A stretch of DNA of 21,340 bases from a virus. Both the position numbers and the translations under genes were made by a program. How positions within the stretch are numbered: the stretch's first letter is position 1; each line of letters opens with the position of its first letter. Below, one piece after another: positions 14,007-21,340 of the stretch. The notes below the pieces were generated by a model. That model was not told where the DNA came from, searched no databases, and saw only the letters and a program-made list of their open reading frames with translations. Location: positions 1 through 21,340 of the IMG/VR virus record IMGVR_UViG_3300035701_003705; one strand, 5' to 3'.

Positions 14007-15711
14007 TGCAAATATAAACATCTCGGCGGTCGGGGCTGACGAAGCCTCGGCGGCCCTTGGTAAAGTATCTGAAGGCTTTCAGGGCATTTCAGACGAACAC
14101 GCCAAGCTGGCCGGGAAGTTCGGCGAGAGATTCCAACACGTCGGGCTTCAGCTCTTTGTGGGCGAGGCCCTCAAGGCGTCCGGGGTCGGGATGGAAACCC
14201 GGGGCGTTCTCAATATCCTTAACCTCGCCATCAACTCGTTCGGGTTGGCTATGGGTGCGGCGGTTCCCTACATCATCGGGGCGGGGGCGGCCCTTGCCGT
14301 TTTATATGGGCTGTACCAGAAGATGGCCGACGCCACCAAAAAGCGGAAGGACGAGCTGGCCGCCCTGCTTACCGCCCAAGAGAAAGAAATCCAATCGCTG
14401 AACACCGGGATCGCCACGCTCGAAAGCTACAACAAGACGCTCGGCTACCTGCCGGAGACAACCAGAAAACTCCTCGAAGCCAAAAAAGAACTGCGTGACT
14501 TTGAGGCCAAAGAAGAAATCTCTAACCTCGAAAAACAGGTCGTTGCCATCAAGAAGCTGATGGCCGAGGAGGAGAACCGCAACACCCAGTTAAAGAATCT
14601 TGCGGCCACGCAGAATACGGTAACCGCCGGGAGCTTGGTCGGGGCCGCCGCCACCCAAGGATTGATCGGGATCGCCGGGCAAGCCAGCCTTAAATACTCA
14701 GACTGGAATAAACAGATTTTAGAGAACAACAAAGCCTTCCTTGAGAACAAGGTTCAGCTTGCCGAGGCGACGGATCGCCTCCGGGAATTGAAGGGCGGGG
14801 TGACGGAAACCTACGACGCCCTTGCTAAGAAGGCCAAGGAAGCCCAAGAGGCGGCGGAGAAAGCCTCCCGGGAACAGATATCCGCCATCGAGAGGATTGG
14901 CAAGGCGGAGGAGGTTCTCAGGGACAAAGAGGCCGGGTATCTGGTCGATGCCGCCCAGCAGAACGCCAATTCGATGGCCGAGAAGAACCGGGCCACGGAG
15001 CTGTGGTATCAGAAGGAACAGCAAAAACTTCAGGCGTGGTACGACATGCAGGTCACGTTCATCGCCAACCACATCAAGGACGTGACGCTGGCGAACGAAA
15101 AGAAAATGGAGCTTGAGGCCCTGTACGGGAAGGCTCTGGACGCTCTTGAGAAGGATCGTTATGCCAAGACCCTGACCGCCGAAAAGAAAATGTGGAACGA
15201 CGTGAAGGATGCGGCGGCCTCCGCTATCGACGCCACGGCAAAGAAGGTGGGTGACTCCTTCGCTAAAATGCTCGTCGAGGGAAAGAGTTTCACCGACAGC
15301 CTTGAGCATATGTGGCGGGACATGGCCGAAATGTTTATTTCCGAAATCGCCCGGATGATGATTAAATATCTGGCGTTCATGGCCCTGACCGGAGGGAACA
15401 CGGCTTCTCCGATGGCCAAGATGTTTGGATTTGCGGAAGGCGGATCGATGCTGGTCACCAAGCCGACGCTGATGTTGGCGGGCGAAGGCGGCCAGCCCGA
15501 GGTGGCGACGTTCACGCCCCTGTCCAAGATGCAATCGGCGGGCGGCGGGATATCGCAGGGGCCTTCGGGCGGAAGCCAGATTTCTATTGGGGCAATCGAA
15601 ACGCACGTTTATGGCGTGACCGACCCGGCCCGGATCGCAGATGAGGTGGGACGGCAGATCGTCCAGCGAATCCGTGGGATGGGCGAGATTGATTTTGTGA
15701 GGGCAATCTAA
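13993..15711 (+). CDS. Tape measure protein
   Basis: Sets tail length and is ejected ahead of the DNA. The 572-residue protein starts inside the chaperone extension (AAGGGG just before ATG 13993). It has a hydrophobic segment at about residues 72-108 (NILNLAINSFGLAMGAAVPY and onward through an Ala/Gly-rich stretch), a possible membrane-inserting region. Long charged coiled coils follow at about 110-420, and the C-terminus is of the lambda gpH type: FAEGGSMLVTKPTLMLAGEG then GQPEVATFTPLSK (about 475-515), ending in a strand and helix near DPARIADEVGRQIVQRIRG. By the usual 0.15 nm per residue, a tail of roughly 85 nm would result. No peptidase or transglycosylase domain is visible. Confidence 0.9.
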   Translation: MADVDANINISAVGADEASAALGKVSEGFQGISDEHAKLAGKFGERFQHVGLQLFVGEALKASGVGMETRGVLNILNLAINSFGLAMGAAVPYIIGAGAALAVLYGLYQKMADATKKRKDELAALLTAQEKEIQSLNTGIATLESYNKTLGYLPETTRKLLEAKKELRDFEAKEEISNLEKQVVAIKKLMAEEENRNTQLKNLAATQNTVTAGSLVGAAATQGLIGIAGQASLKYSDWNKQILENNKAFLENKVQLAEATDRLRELKGGVTETYDALAKKAKEAQEAAEKASREQISAIERIGKAEEVLRDKEAGYLVDAAQQNANSMAEKNRATELWYQKEQQKLQAWYDMQVTFIANHIKDVTLANEKKMELEALYGKALDALEKDRYAKTLTAEKKMWNDVKDAAASAIDATAKKVGDSFAKMLVEGKSFTDSLEHMWRDMAEMFISEIARMMIKYLAFMALTGGNTASPMAKMFGFAEGGSMLVTKPTLMLAGEGGQPEVATFTPLSKMQSAGGGISQGPSGGSQISIGAIETHVYGVTDPARIADEVGRQIVQRIRGMGEIDFVRAI

Positions 15712-16373
15712 TGGGATGGCAAACATTTAAACTCGGACGACCCGGATATGAATTTAACTTCGACCTGAACCCGGAAGCCATGGCGATTGAGGACAGCCCG
15801 GTCGCTGTGCTTCAGCGGAACTTGGCGGGCGACCTGAAAAAATCAGTTCTCAAGACTTCGGTTCCCATCGTGAAGCTGAACTCGAATTACCTGCTCCTTC
15901 CGCAACGCAACCAGTTCGCCAGCTTGGCCGGGATAGCGGACACGTTCCTTTCGTTCATCACCCGGGACGATTGGCAGATCGTGGCTGAGAAGAATACACC
16001 CTCAACACTCACAACGGTGAAATTGCAGAATAATTCCATGACCAAGCTGTCCGCCGCCTTGGTGGCCGCCGGGTTCCCCGGGACGATCACCGTCACGTCC
16101 GTGTCGCAGGTTCCCAACGTAACGGCGGGGCCCGTGTTCGGCGGAGGCGGCTTTGGAGAGGGGGGATTCTCCGGGCCGGACTTTTTCACTGGGGGCGGGT
16201 ATGACGATCTGACCAGAACTGTCACTCTCGGAACGACTCTGCCATCTTTAAACCCCGTTTATATCACGTACACGTACACGGGGTGGATGGTGAACATGGA
16301 GAAGCTTTCCCACGCCATTCGGGGTGGCTGGGTTGACCGATTCACCTACGACTTCCAGCTTACCGGAGCGTAG
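15711..16373 (+). CDS. Distal tail (Dit)-like protein
   Basis: A 220-residue protein between tape measure and tail tip genes; its ATG shares one base with the tape measure stop (TAATG). MGWQTFKLGRPGYEFNFDLN is a typical beginning for a protein that closes the tube and connects it to the tip. A central Gly/Phe-rich loop GGGGFGEGGFSGPDFFTGGG (about residues 143-162) probably forms an exposed flexible insertion, and the C-terminal half has strands VYITYTYTGWMVNMEKLSH and a final WVDRFTYDFQLTG, recalling the last strands of tube-like folds. I am confident it is a tail protein, less that it is Dit itself. Confidence 0.65.
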   Translation: MGWQTFKLGRPGYEFNFDLNPEAMAIEDSPVAVLQRNLAGDLKKSVLKTSVPIVKLNSNYLLLPQRNQFASLAGIADTFLSFITRDDWQIVAEKNTPSTLTTVKLQNNSMTKLSAALVAAGFPGTITVTSVSQVPNVTAGPVFGGGGFGEGGFSGPDFFTGGGYDDLTRTVTLGTTLPSLNPVYITYTYTGWMVNMEKLSHAIRGGWVDRFTYDFQLTGA

Positions 16374-16441
16374 GCCCAATTTCGCACAAAAACCGCCCAA
16401 GGATCGATTTAAAGGTTCAAAAGGGCATAGGAGGCTCAAAG

Positions 16442-17410
16442 ATGAAGAAACTACTGACACTGGCCATCGTCGCCAGCCTCGTTGCCTTTGGAACGGGGCC
16501 ACGCTGGGCGTTTGCCGATTCGACCACAACCCGGTTCGGGATTACCAAGCCGGACGTGGGTTCCACGAACTGGGGCCCGAAGATCAACTCGAACTACGAC
16601 ATCATCGACAATGCGGCGGGGCTGGCCATTTCCAATACCTTCACCAACACAAACTATTTCACGGGCGTGGTGGTGGTGGGCGGGACGACCTTTTCCGGGA
16701 CGGGACAGTTTGAGGTTCGCAAGGATCAGGCCGCCGACACGATCCTGCGGATCACCAACGGCACGAACGGGGCCGGGGCCCAAGCCCGGGAACTGATCAC
16801 CACGGGCGGAGCATCCGCTGGGGATGCGTACTGGACGGCGGATGTCGGGGCAGTACAATATTCGTTCGGGATAGACAACTCGGATTCGGACAAATTCAAA
16901 ATTTCGCTTGGGACGGTTCTTGGAACAACGGATCGGATTGTAATTGATCCGTCCGGGGCGATCACATACCCTGTACAGCCATCTTTTCTTGCGGTCAATG
17001 CAACCCAACAAACCAATGCCACTGGCGATGGAACCTCATATAAAATTCCGTGGGCCACTGAGATTTTCGATAAGGGTGGGAATTTCGCATTGGTAAATTC
17101 GACTTATTGCTTCACCGCCCCTGTCACCGGAAAATATCATTTCGATGTTATGGTCTATTTTGAATCGGCAACCACATCCCATGTTTCGAGAGCTATAAAA
17201 TTAAACACTACAGCCAGAAATTATCAGGCTTATTTGGGAGCATCGGACACCACCAACGAATGGCGTTTGTCCGTCTTGGCCGACATGACCGCTGGGGATA
17301 TTGCGTGGGTGCAGGTTTCAATGGCCGGAAGCACAAAAACAGTTTCCATCGGATCGGGGGCGGTTTCTTCACAGCCGGGCGATTGGTTCTCTGGCTACTT
17401 GGCAAATTGA
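16442..17410 (+). CDS. Fibre-like protein with cleavable Sec signal peptide and C1q-like head
   Basis: A 322-residue protein with three parts. Residues 1-25 (MKKLLTLAIVASLVAFGTGP ... WAFA) form a textbook Sec signal peptide with an AxA cleavage site before Asp26. Residues 26-60 (TTTRFGITKPDVGSTNWGPK, then INSNYDIIDNAAG) match the N-terminal motif seen in many phage tail fibres and tail-tip proteins. Residues about 185-322 look like a C1q/TNF-type jelly roll (CFTAPVTGKYHFDVMVYFES ... WRLSVLADMTAGDIAWVQVS ... DWFSGYLAN), a trimeric binding head. AGGAGG seven bases before ATG 16442 fixes the start. The gene sits between two tail genes, so a virion role is expected, yet the signal peptide predicts export. 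The C1q part is visibly richer in A+T than its surroundings, suggesting separate acquisition. Confidence 0.75.
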   Translation: MKKLLTLAIVASLVAFGTGPRWAFADSTTTRFGITKPDVGSTNWGPKINSNYDIIDNAAGLAISNTFTNTNYFTGVVVVGGTTFSGTGQFEVRKDQAADTILRITNGTNGAGAQARELITTGGASAGDAYWTADVGAVQYSFGIDNSDSDKFKISLGTVLGTTDRIVIDPSGAITYPVQPSFLAVNATQQTNATGDGTSYKIPWATEIFDKGGNFALVNSTYCFTAPVTGKYHFDVMVYFESATTSHVSRAIKLNTTARNYQAYLGASDTTNEWRLSVLADMTAGDIAWVQVSMAGSTKTVSIGSGAVSSQPGDWFSGYLAN

Positions 17411-17421
17411 GGTGGTGACTG

Positions 17422-20400
17422 ATGCTCGCAGTATCCCCCGCATTTAAGGCCGCAGAACAGGCCGATGTCAATCAGGTCGCCGCACAGCTATTTCTCGTCC
17501 TCGGGAATTATGCGAGTGCGTCGGCCTATGGGGCGACTGCGGCGGCGTCATCTTCTGACGGAAGCGGAAACTACCCGGCGACAGGGGCGATAGACGGAGA
17601 TCGGACGGAGCTGAACATCGGGGCCGCCACGGCGGCGGACAACGACGTGGGCCTGTCCTCTTGGCGATCCAGCGTGGCCCCGGACACCACCCCGCAAACT
17701 CTGACCATCGACTTCGGCGTGTTGCGTAAAATCACACGGCTCAAGCTCTACCATCTGACCAGCCACGCCCTTAAATCGTTCAAGTTTTCATGGTCGACGG
17801 ACAACATTTCTTACACGGACTTCGCCGCCACTACCGACGTGGGCGGGGCCCCGACATTGTTCACGACCACCAAGCAACTTGACACGATTGATTTCACTCT
17901 GATAACGGCTCGCTACATCAAGCTCACGATCTCTGCCACGGACGTGGCCCTCGACAAAGCCAACGTCGTGGAGCTGGAAGCCTATCGGGTGATTGAAATT
18001 TCGGATCGGGTGGTCTCCGCCCAAATGGATCGGGCGAGGGATTATAAGCTGGTGAATCCCCTCGCCTCCACCTTGAAGCTGACCTGCGACAATTCGGATC
18101 GGTTCTTTTCGTTTGATCACGTGGCGACAGCGGCGGAGGCCGCCCTTGGGTTCATCAACTCGGAGCTGAAGCCCAACATCGGGGTGATCGCCAAGTACGG
18201 CTATGCCTTCGGCGGCGGGGCCCCGGAGCTGGCCACGGTGTTCGTGGGATTCTTGGATCGGCTCGTCATCAGCCCACGGGATCGCCGGGCCACGCTTGAG
18301 TTCCGGGACTCGATGAAGATGCTCCTCAATCAGACGGTGTCCTCGAAACTAAAGACCACCTACGACATCTCCTCGGCCATTTCCTACGCCCTGAATCTGG
18401 CCAATGTTTCCAAATGGGAAACGTCCATCGACACGACCGGGCTTTCCCTTGACTACTTCTTTCTCTCCGGCCAGACGGTAGCCTCCGCCATTCGTGACTT
18501 GACCCAAGGGGCCGGGGACGCCATATTCTATTTCGACGAGAATGGAATCGCCACGTTCAAAACGTATCTCGGCTCCACCCCGCAACAGCAAACCATCACG
18601 TCGCAAGCGGAATGGGAGGCGGGGTCGGTGTTCACGAACATCGACACCAAGAGCATCCCGGGCCAGATCAATCGGAAGTGGTATCTGGTGGACGACTTCG
18701 CAGACAATAATTTTAACATCAACCCGGCGTGGACAAACCGCATCCCCGTCCAGTTTCACATCGACAACACCAAGGTTCAATTCGATGCGGGCATCCTGTC
18801 GAACATAGACTCGGTGAGCATCCCCGATTCCATTCGACGAAGATGGTTTTTAATCGACAACTTCTCCGACGGGAATTACACGACAAACCCGGTGTGGAGC
18901 GTCTATAACGGCATTTATGATCTGCCGCCGTATATGCCAATCCAGTGGCTTGTGACGGGCGGTGTTCTCCGTTATCCGATGACCGTTTCAAAGGCATCGG
19001 GGATCGCATGGACACCGTTTGCTCAAGCGTATGGAACGTGGGAAGCGGACGTCAAGGTGACGACCGACGAAGCGTTTGGGAATTTCTTTTTTATTGCGAA
19101 TCAGGCTGGAAGTTATCAGTTTAACCATGGTTATTTTGTCGAGGTTTATCCTCACACCCTCGGGGGAATCCACCACTGCACAAGGTTTCGATTGATGAAA
19201 AACGGATACGGCGGAGCGATATATGAGCTTGGCGTCAGCGATTTCAACACTGCGAATTATCTCGGAAATCACAAAATTCGGATAACCAGAGCCGCTAATG
19301 GAAAAATGACGGTTTATGCTGACGGCGTTCAAGTAATACAGAAAACGGACACCGACTTCACCACATCCGCTTACGTCGGGTTCAGATGCACGTCGACGAG
19401 TTCCGCCACTGTTTTTGATTTCGATAATCTTTATTACTCGTATGATGTCGACGCCGTCTCCGTGGCCAGCAGTGTTCAGGCTTCAATCGAGTCGGCCCCC
19501 TACGATCAATCGGCCCAGCTCTTGGCGGAAGGATTATTTCAGGCGACGTTCAATGCCCCGGCGGGGTCGTCCGTGTCGTTTTTCACGGCGACATCGTCCG
19601 ACAATATAACGTGGGATGGGTGGGTTCCGGCGACCAACGGATATCTGATCTCCTCGGCCACGAAGCGGTACATCAAGTGGCGGGCCCTGCTCATTTGTCC
19701 AATAGATTCCGGGCTTAATAATGCCAACGTGACCACCCCGACCATTTCGTCGGTGACCATAAATTACACCGTCCGTGGATGGCAGGCCGCCTCTCAATCG
19801 CTCAAATATCTCCCGGCGACATCGGGCGTGATGGCTGGAATCGATCTCCCCTTCAACCAACCCACGGGAACGTGGCGGAGCGTGTTCACCTGCACCCCGG
19901 GGGCCGGAGGTGGATCGCTCGTGCGAATGTACGTCGTGACCACAGGGTATGGTGTCCCGGTCGGGACGTACACCGACGGATATTACGTCCAGCTTGACCA
20001 AAAAAATTCCAAGGTTGGCATCTATAAAATCAGCTCCGGCGGGGCCCGGACACTTCTGGCGGAGGTCGCCCAAGCCATCAATGGGGCCGCCCATTCGGTT
20101 CGCATGACGAGAGAAACGTCGGGCCAGCTCACCGTCTATTTTGACGAGGTTCAGATCGTTCAGGTGACGGACAGCACCTACACGCAGGTCGCCATATTCT
20201 CGCTTGAGGTCGATCCGACGGGCGACAACAACTCAGTCACCACGATTGATGACATTTATTTTTCACGCCAGATTGATGGGACGGGGGCCGTGACGAACGT
20301 GCAAGCGATTTATGAATCCGGTGTTATTGATCTGACCGCCGCTGTGGCTCTCCTCGGTCTATTGGCGTCCAGTTTCGTGACCCCAACGGGAACGAGTCTA

Positions 20401-21340
20401 TTGTTCTACACCGCCACATCTGCGGACGGAATAACCTTCGATCCCTATGTCGGTGTCGTCCCGGAGAACAACATCAACTCTACCGTCAAACGGTATTTGA
20501 AATTCAAGATCGCGATGACCACTTTACAGGACGGCGGAACTAAAGCGGATTTTACCACCCCGATTGTGAACGACGTGACCATTCACTGGAATACAACGGG
20601 CGGCTCTCAAAAATATCCGCAGTCTGTTTCCTTCACGTTCCGTTATGACGACGTTCTTTTGAATGTCGACCAACAGATCACGGATAACCTCGGCGGGGAT
20701 TCTTCCATTGCCAATGACGTGACCGTCCAAGCCAAGCCGCTTTTGCTGTCGGGAACAAGTGCCGACACGAAATGGCAGGGGTACGTCGGGACGCCCCCGG
20801 TCGCCATTGCCGTGGCCACGCCGCTGAACGTAACCATCGGTCAAGTGTTGACCTACGACGTGGTGGTTTCGGGCGGGATGGATATCTCCTTCATGACCGG
20901 GGCCAGCCCGGCGGGGGCCGTGGTGACGTTCGCTGGCGGGGCGGCGGGCAATTGGTCGTTTACCCGGATCAGCCCAACCCGGCCACGCCTCGTCATAAAT
21001 ATCACCGCCTCCGGGCAGATCACCGACCTTCGTGTTGTCGGAAAGACTTTCTCCAATTCGAGTTATGTCCAATCGCAGAACGCCAACAACCCGCAATCGA
21101 TCCGGCTCTATGGCGATCGCCCGCTTAACATTTCCAACCAGTACATTGTCAATTCCGGCGTGGCCTCGATCATTGCCACGAGGATGCTGGCCAATTACAA
21201 AGACCCCACCTCTTTCGTTTCGACGTGCGAAATCCGCCCGGCGTTTTCCATGGGGCTGGGAGATCGCATCAAAATTATCGACGACAATACGGACATGAAC
21301 GCCGACTTTATCGCCGTCGGAATCCGCCAAACGATCTCGG
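17422..21340 (+). CDS. Giant tail hub/tip protein with discoidin and concanavalin-like modules, 3'-truncated by the window
   Basis: An open frame of at least 1306 codons runs off the window end. GAGGTG stands seven bases before ATG 17422. Residues about 25-192 form an F5/8 type C (discoidin) domain: NYPATGAIDGDRTELN, SSWRSSVAPD, LTIDFGVLRKITRLKLYH, FKFSWSTDNISYTDF, ARYIKLTISATD. Residues about 194-395 resemble a tail hub domain (VFVGFLDRLVISPRDRRATL, LSGQTVASAIRDLTQGAGDA, FYFDENGIATFK). Then come a 55-residue tandem repeat (about 406-515) and two copies of a roughly 275-residue module (about 538-790 and 816-1063), each a concanavalin/LamG-like sandwich plus a beta domain. The final part ends with MGLGDRIKIIDDN and FIAVGIRQTIS, a typical hub C-terminal region, so the modules appear inserted within a hub framework. 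Role: tail tip structure and carbohydrate binding during adsorption. Confidence 0.85.
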   Translation, partial: MLAVSPAFKAAEQADVNQVAAQLFLVLGNYASASAYGATAAASSSDGSGNYPATGAIDGDRTELNIGAATAADNDVGLSSWRSSVAPDTTPQTLTIDFGVLRKITRLKLYHLTSHALKSFKFSWSTDNISYTDFAATTDVGGAPTLFTTTKQLDTIDFTLITARYIKLTISATDVALDKANVVELEAYRVIEISDRVVSAQMDRARDYKLVNPLASTLKLTCDNSDRFFSFDHVATAAEAALGFINSELKPNIGVIAKYGYAFGGGAPELATVFVGFLDRLVISPRDRRATLEFRDSMKMLLNQTVSSKLKTTYDISSAISYALNLANVSKWETSIDTTGLSLDYFFLSGQTVASAIRDLTQGAGDAIFYFDENGIATFKTYLGSTPQQQTITSQAEWEAGSVFTNIDTKSIPGQINRKWYLVDDFADNNFNINPAWTNRIPVQFHIDNTKVQFDAGILSNIDSVSIPDSIRRRWFLIDNFSDGNYTTNPVWSVYNGIYDLPPYMPIQWLVTGGVLRYPMTVSKASGIAWTPFAQAYGTWEADVKVTTDEAFGNFFFIANQAGSYQFNHGYFVEVYPHTLGGIHHCTRFRLMKNGYGGAIYELGVSDFNTANYLGNHKIRITRAANGKMTVYADGVQVIQKTDTDFTTSAYVGFRCTSTSSATVFDFDNLYYSYDVDAVSVASSVQASIESAPYDQSAQLLAEGLFQATFNAPAGSSVSFFTATSSDNITWDGWVPATNGYLISSATKRYIKWRALLICPIDSGLNNANVTTPTISSVTINYTVRGWQAASQSLKYLPATSGVMAGIDLPFNQPTGTWRSVFTCTPGAGGGSLVRMYVVTTGYGVPVGTYTDGYYVQLDQKNSKVGIYKISSGGARTLLAEVAQAINGAAHSVRMTRETSGQLTVYFDEVQIVQVTDSTYTQVAIFSLEVDPTGDNNSVTTIDDIYFSRQIDGTGAVTNVQAIYESGVIDLTAAVALLGLLASSFVTPTGTSLLFYTATSADGITFDPYVGVVPENNINSTVKRYLKFKIAMTTLQDGGTKADFTTPIVNDVTIHWNTTGGSQKYPQSVSFTFRYDDVLLNVDQQITDNLGGDSSIANDVTVQAKPLLLSGTSADTKWQGYVGTPPVAIAVATPLNVTIGQVLTYDVVVSGGMDISFMTGASPAGAVVTFAGGAAGNWSFTRISPTRPRLVINITASGQITDLRVVGKTFSNSSYVQSQNANNPQSIRLYGDRPLNISNQYIVNSGVASIIATRMLANYKDPTSFVSTCEIRPAFSMGLGDRIKIIDDNTDMNADFIAVGIRQTIS
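18637..18966 (+). repeat. 55-residue tandem repeat in the hub protein
   Basis: Two adjacent units spaced by exactly 165 bases (from 18637 and 18802). Unit 1 has NIDTKSIPGQINRKWYLVDD then FADNNFNINPAWT; unit 2 has NIDSVSIPDSIRRRWFLIDN then FSDGNYTTNPVWS. The D-D/N-F-x-D-x-N-x-x-x-N-P-x-W motif is the usual beginning of a concanavalin-like domain, so unit 1 may be a stub left by unequal duplication in front of the full domain that follows unit 2. Confidence 0.75.
19033..20610 (+). repeat. Tandem duplication of a concanavalin-like plus beta-sandwich module
   Basis: Two diverged copies, offset by about 825 bases. Matching landmarks: GTWEADVKV (19033) with GTWRSVFTC (19867); HKIRITRAANGKMTVYADG (19270) with HSVRMTRETSGQLTVYFDE (20092); VQASIESAPYD (19474) with VQAIYESGVID (20299); FFTATSSDNITWD (19579) with FYTATSADGITFD (20404); KRYIKWR with KRYLKFK. 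Each copy is thus a LamG-like domain of about 140 residues followed by a smaller beta domain. The DNA of the two copies is well diverged and copy 1 is richer in A+T, so the duplication is old or the copies were acquired separately. Confidence 0.8.

Noticed and set aside
14719-15726. 335-codon minus-strand frame
   Set aside because: It lies entirely opposite the tape measure gene; the product is His/Arg/Leu-rich without domains, as expected from antisense of a G+C-rich coding region.
16374-16441. Possible terminator or promoter in the 68-base gap before the fibre-like gene
   Set aside because: I see only a strong ribosome binding site; no stem followed by T-run and no spaced promoter boxes.
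16961-17410. Diversity-generating retroelement variable region in the fibre head
   Set aside because: No reverse transcriptase, template repeat or near-identical second copy is visible in the window.
18117-18126. Second CACGTG core as a further parS candidate (TCACGTGGCG), also one at 5764-5769
   Set aside because: The flanks do not form the GTTn/nAAC arms, so neither resembles parS beyond the six-base core.

Overview
The window is a single, gapless, plus-strand block of tailed-phage (Caudoviricetes) genes: DNA packaging, head, head-tail connection and tail. It may come from a virion genome, a prophage or a metagenomic contig; the sequence does not say which. It has one tail tube gene, no sheath gene, a tape measure of about 572 residues and a frameshifted tail assembly chaperone, so the virion is most likely a siphovirus with a short to medium tail. 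G+C is mid-50s percent by eye. Nearly every gene starts with a strong Shine-Dalgarno sequence and a short overlap or gap, so the host is bacterial. I cannot name the host lineage, and no lysis, replication, integrase or host gene is present.

Layout. 3-395 small terminase (5' end cut by the window); 392-1939 large terminase; 1955-3799 portal; 3796-4794 MuF-type minor head protein; 4804-5498 two unrecognised small genes; 5479-6975 prohead protease joined to scaffold, with an internal start at 6304 for a free scaffold; 6992-7465 decoration protein; 7479-8675 major capsid protein; 8770-10134 a repeat-rich protein with a signal peptide or membrane anchor; 10136-12315 connector, tail-completion and terminator-type genes; 12333-13301 tail tube; 13312-14006 tail assembly chaperone made as a short form and a -1 frameshift long form; 13993-15711 tape measure; 15711-16373 distal-tail-like protein; 16442-17410 fibre-like protein with a cleavable signal peptide and a C1q-like head; 17422 to beyond the window end, a giant tail hub protein carrying discoidin and concanavalin-like modules.

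The genes follow assembly order. The terminase pumps DNA through the portal into a shell built by the capsid protein, scaffold and protease. Connector and terminator proteins join the head to a tube whose length is set by the tape measure. The hub, fibre and lectin-like modules form the adsorption end.

Three things stand out. First, a perfect 20-bp palindrome at 13825-13844 contains TGTTCCACGTGGAACA, a near-exact match to the bacterial chromosomal parS centromere bound by ParB, hidden in the frameshift extension of the tail chaperone gene. Second, two virion-type genes (8770 and 16442) begin with Sec-type N-termini, which is odd for proteins expected to assemble in the cytoplasm. Third, the hub protein has grown by tandem duplication of a roughly 275-residue module and of a 55-residue unit. 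I found no convincing promoter, intrinsic terminator, tRNA, CRISPR array or insertion sequence.
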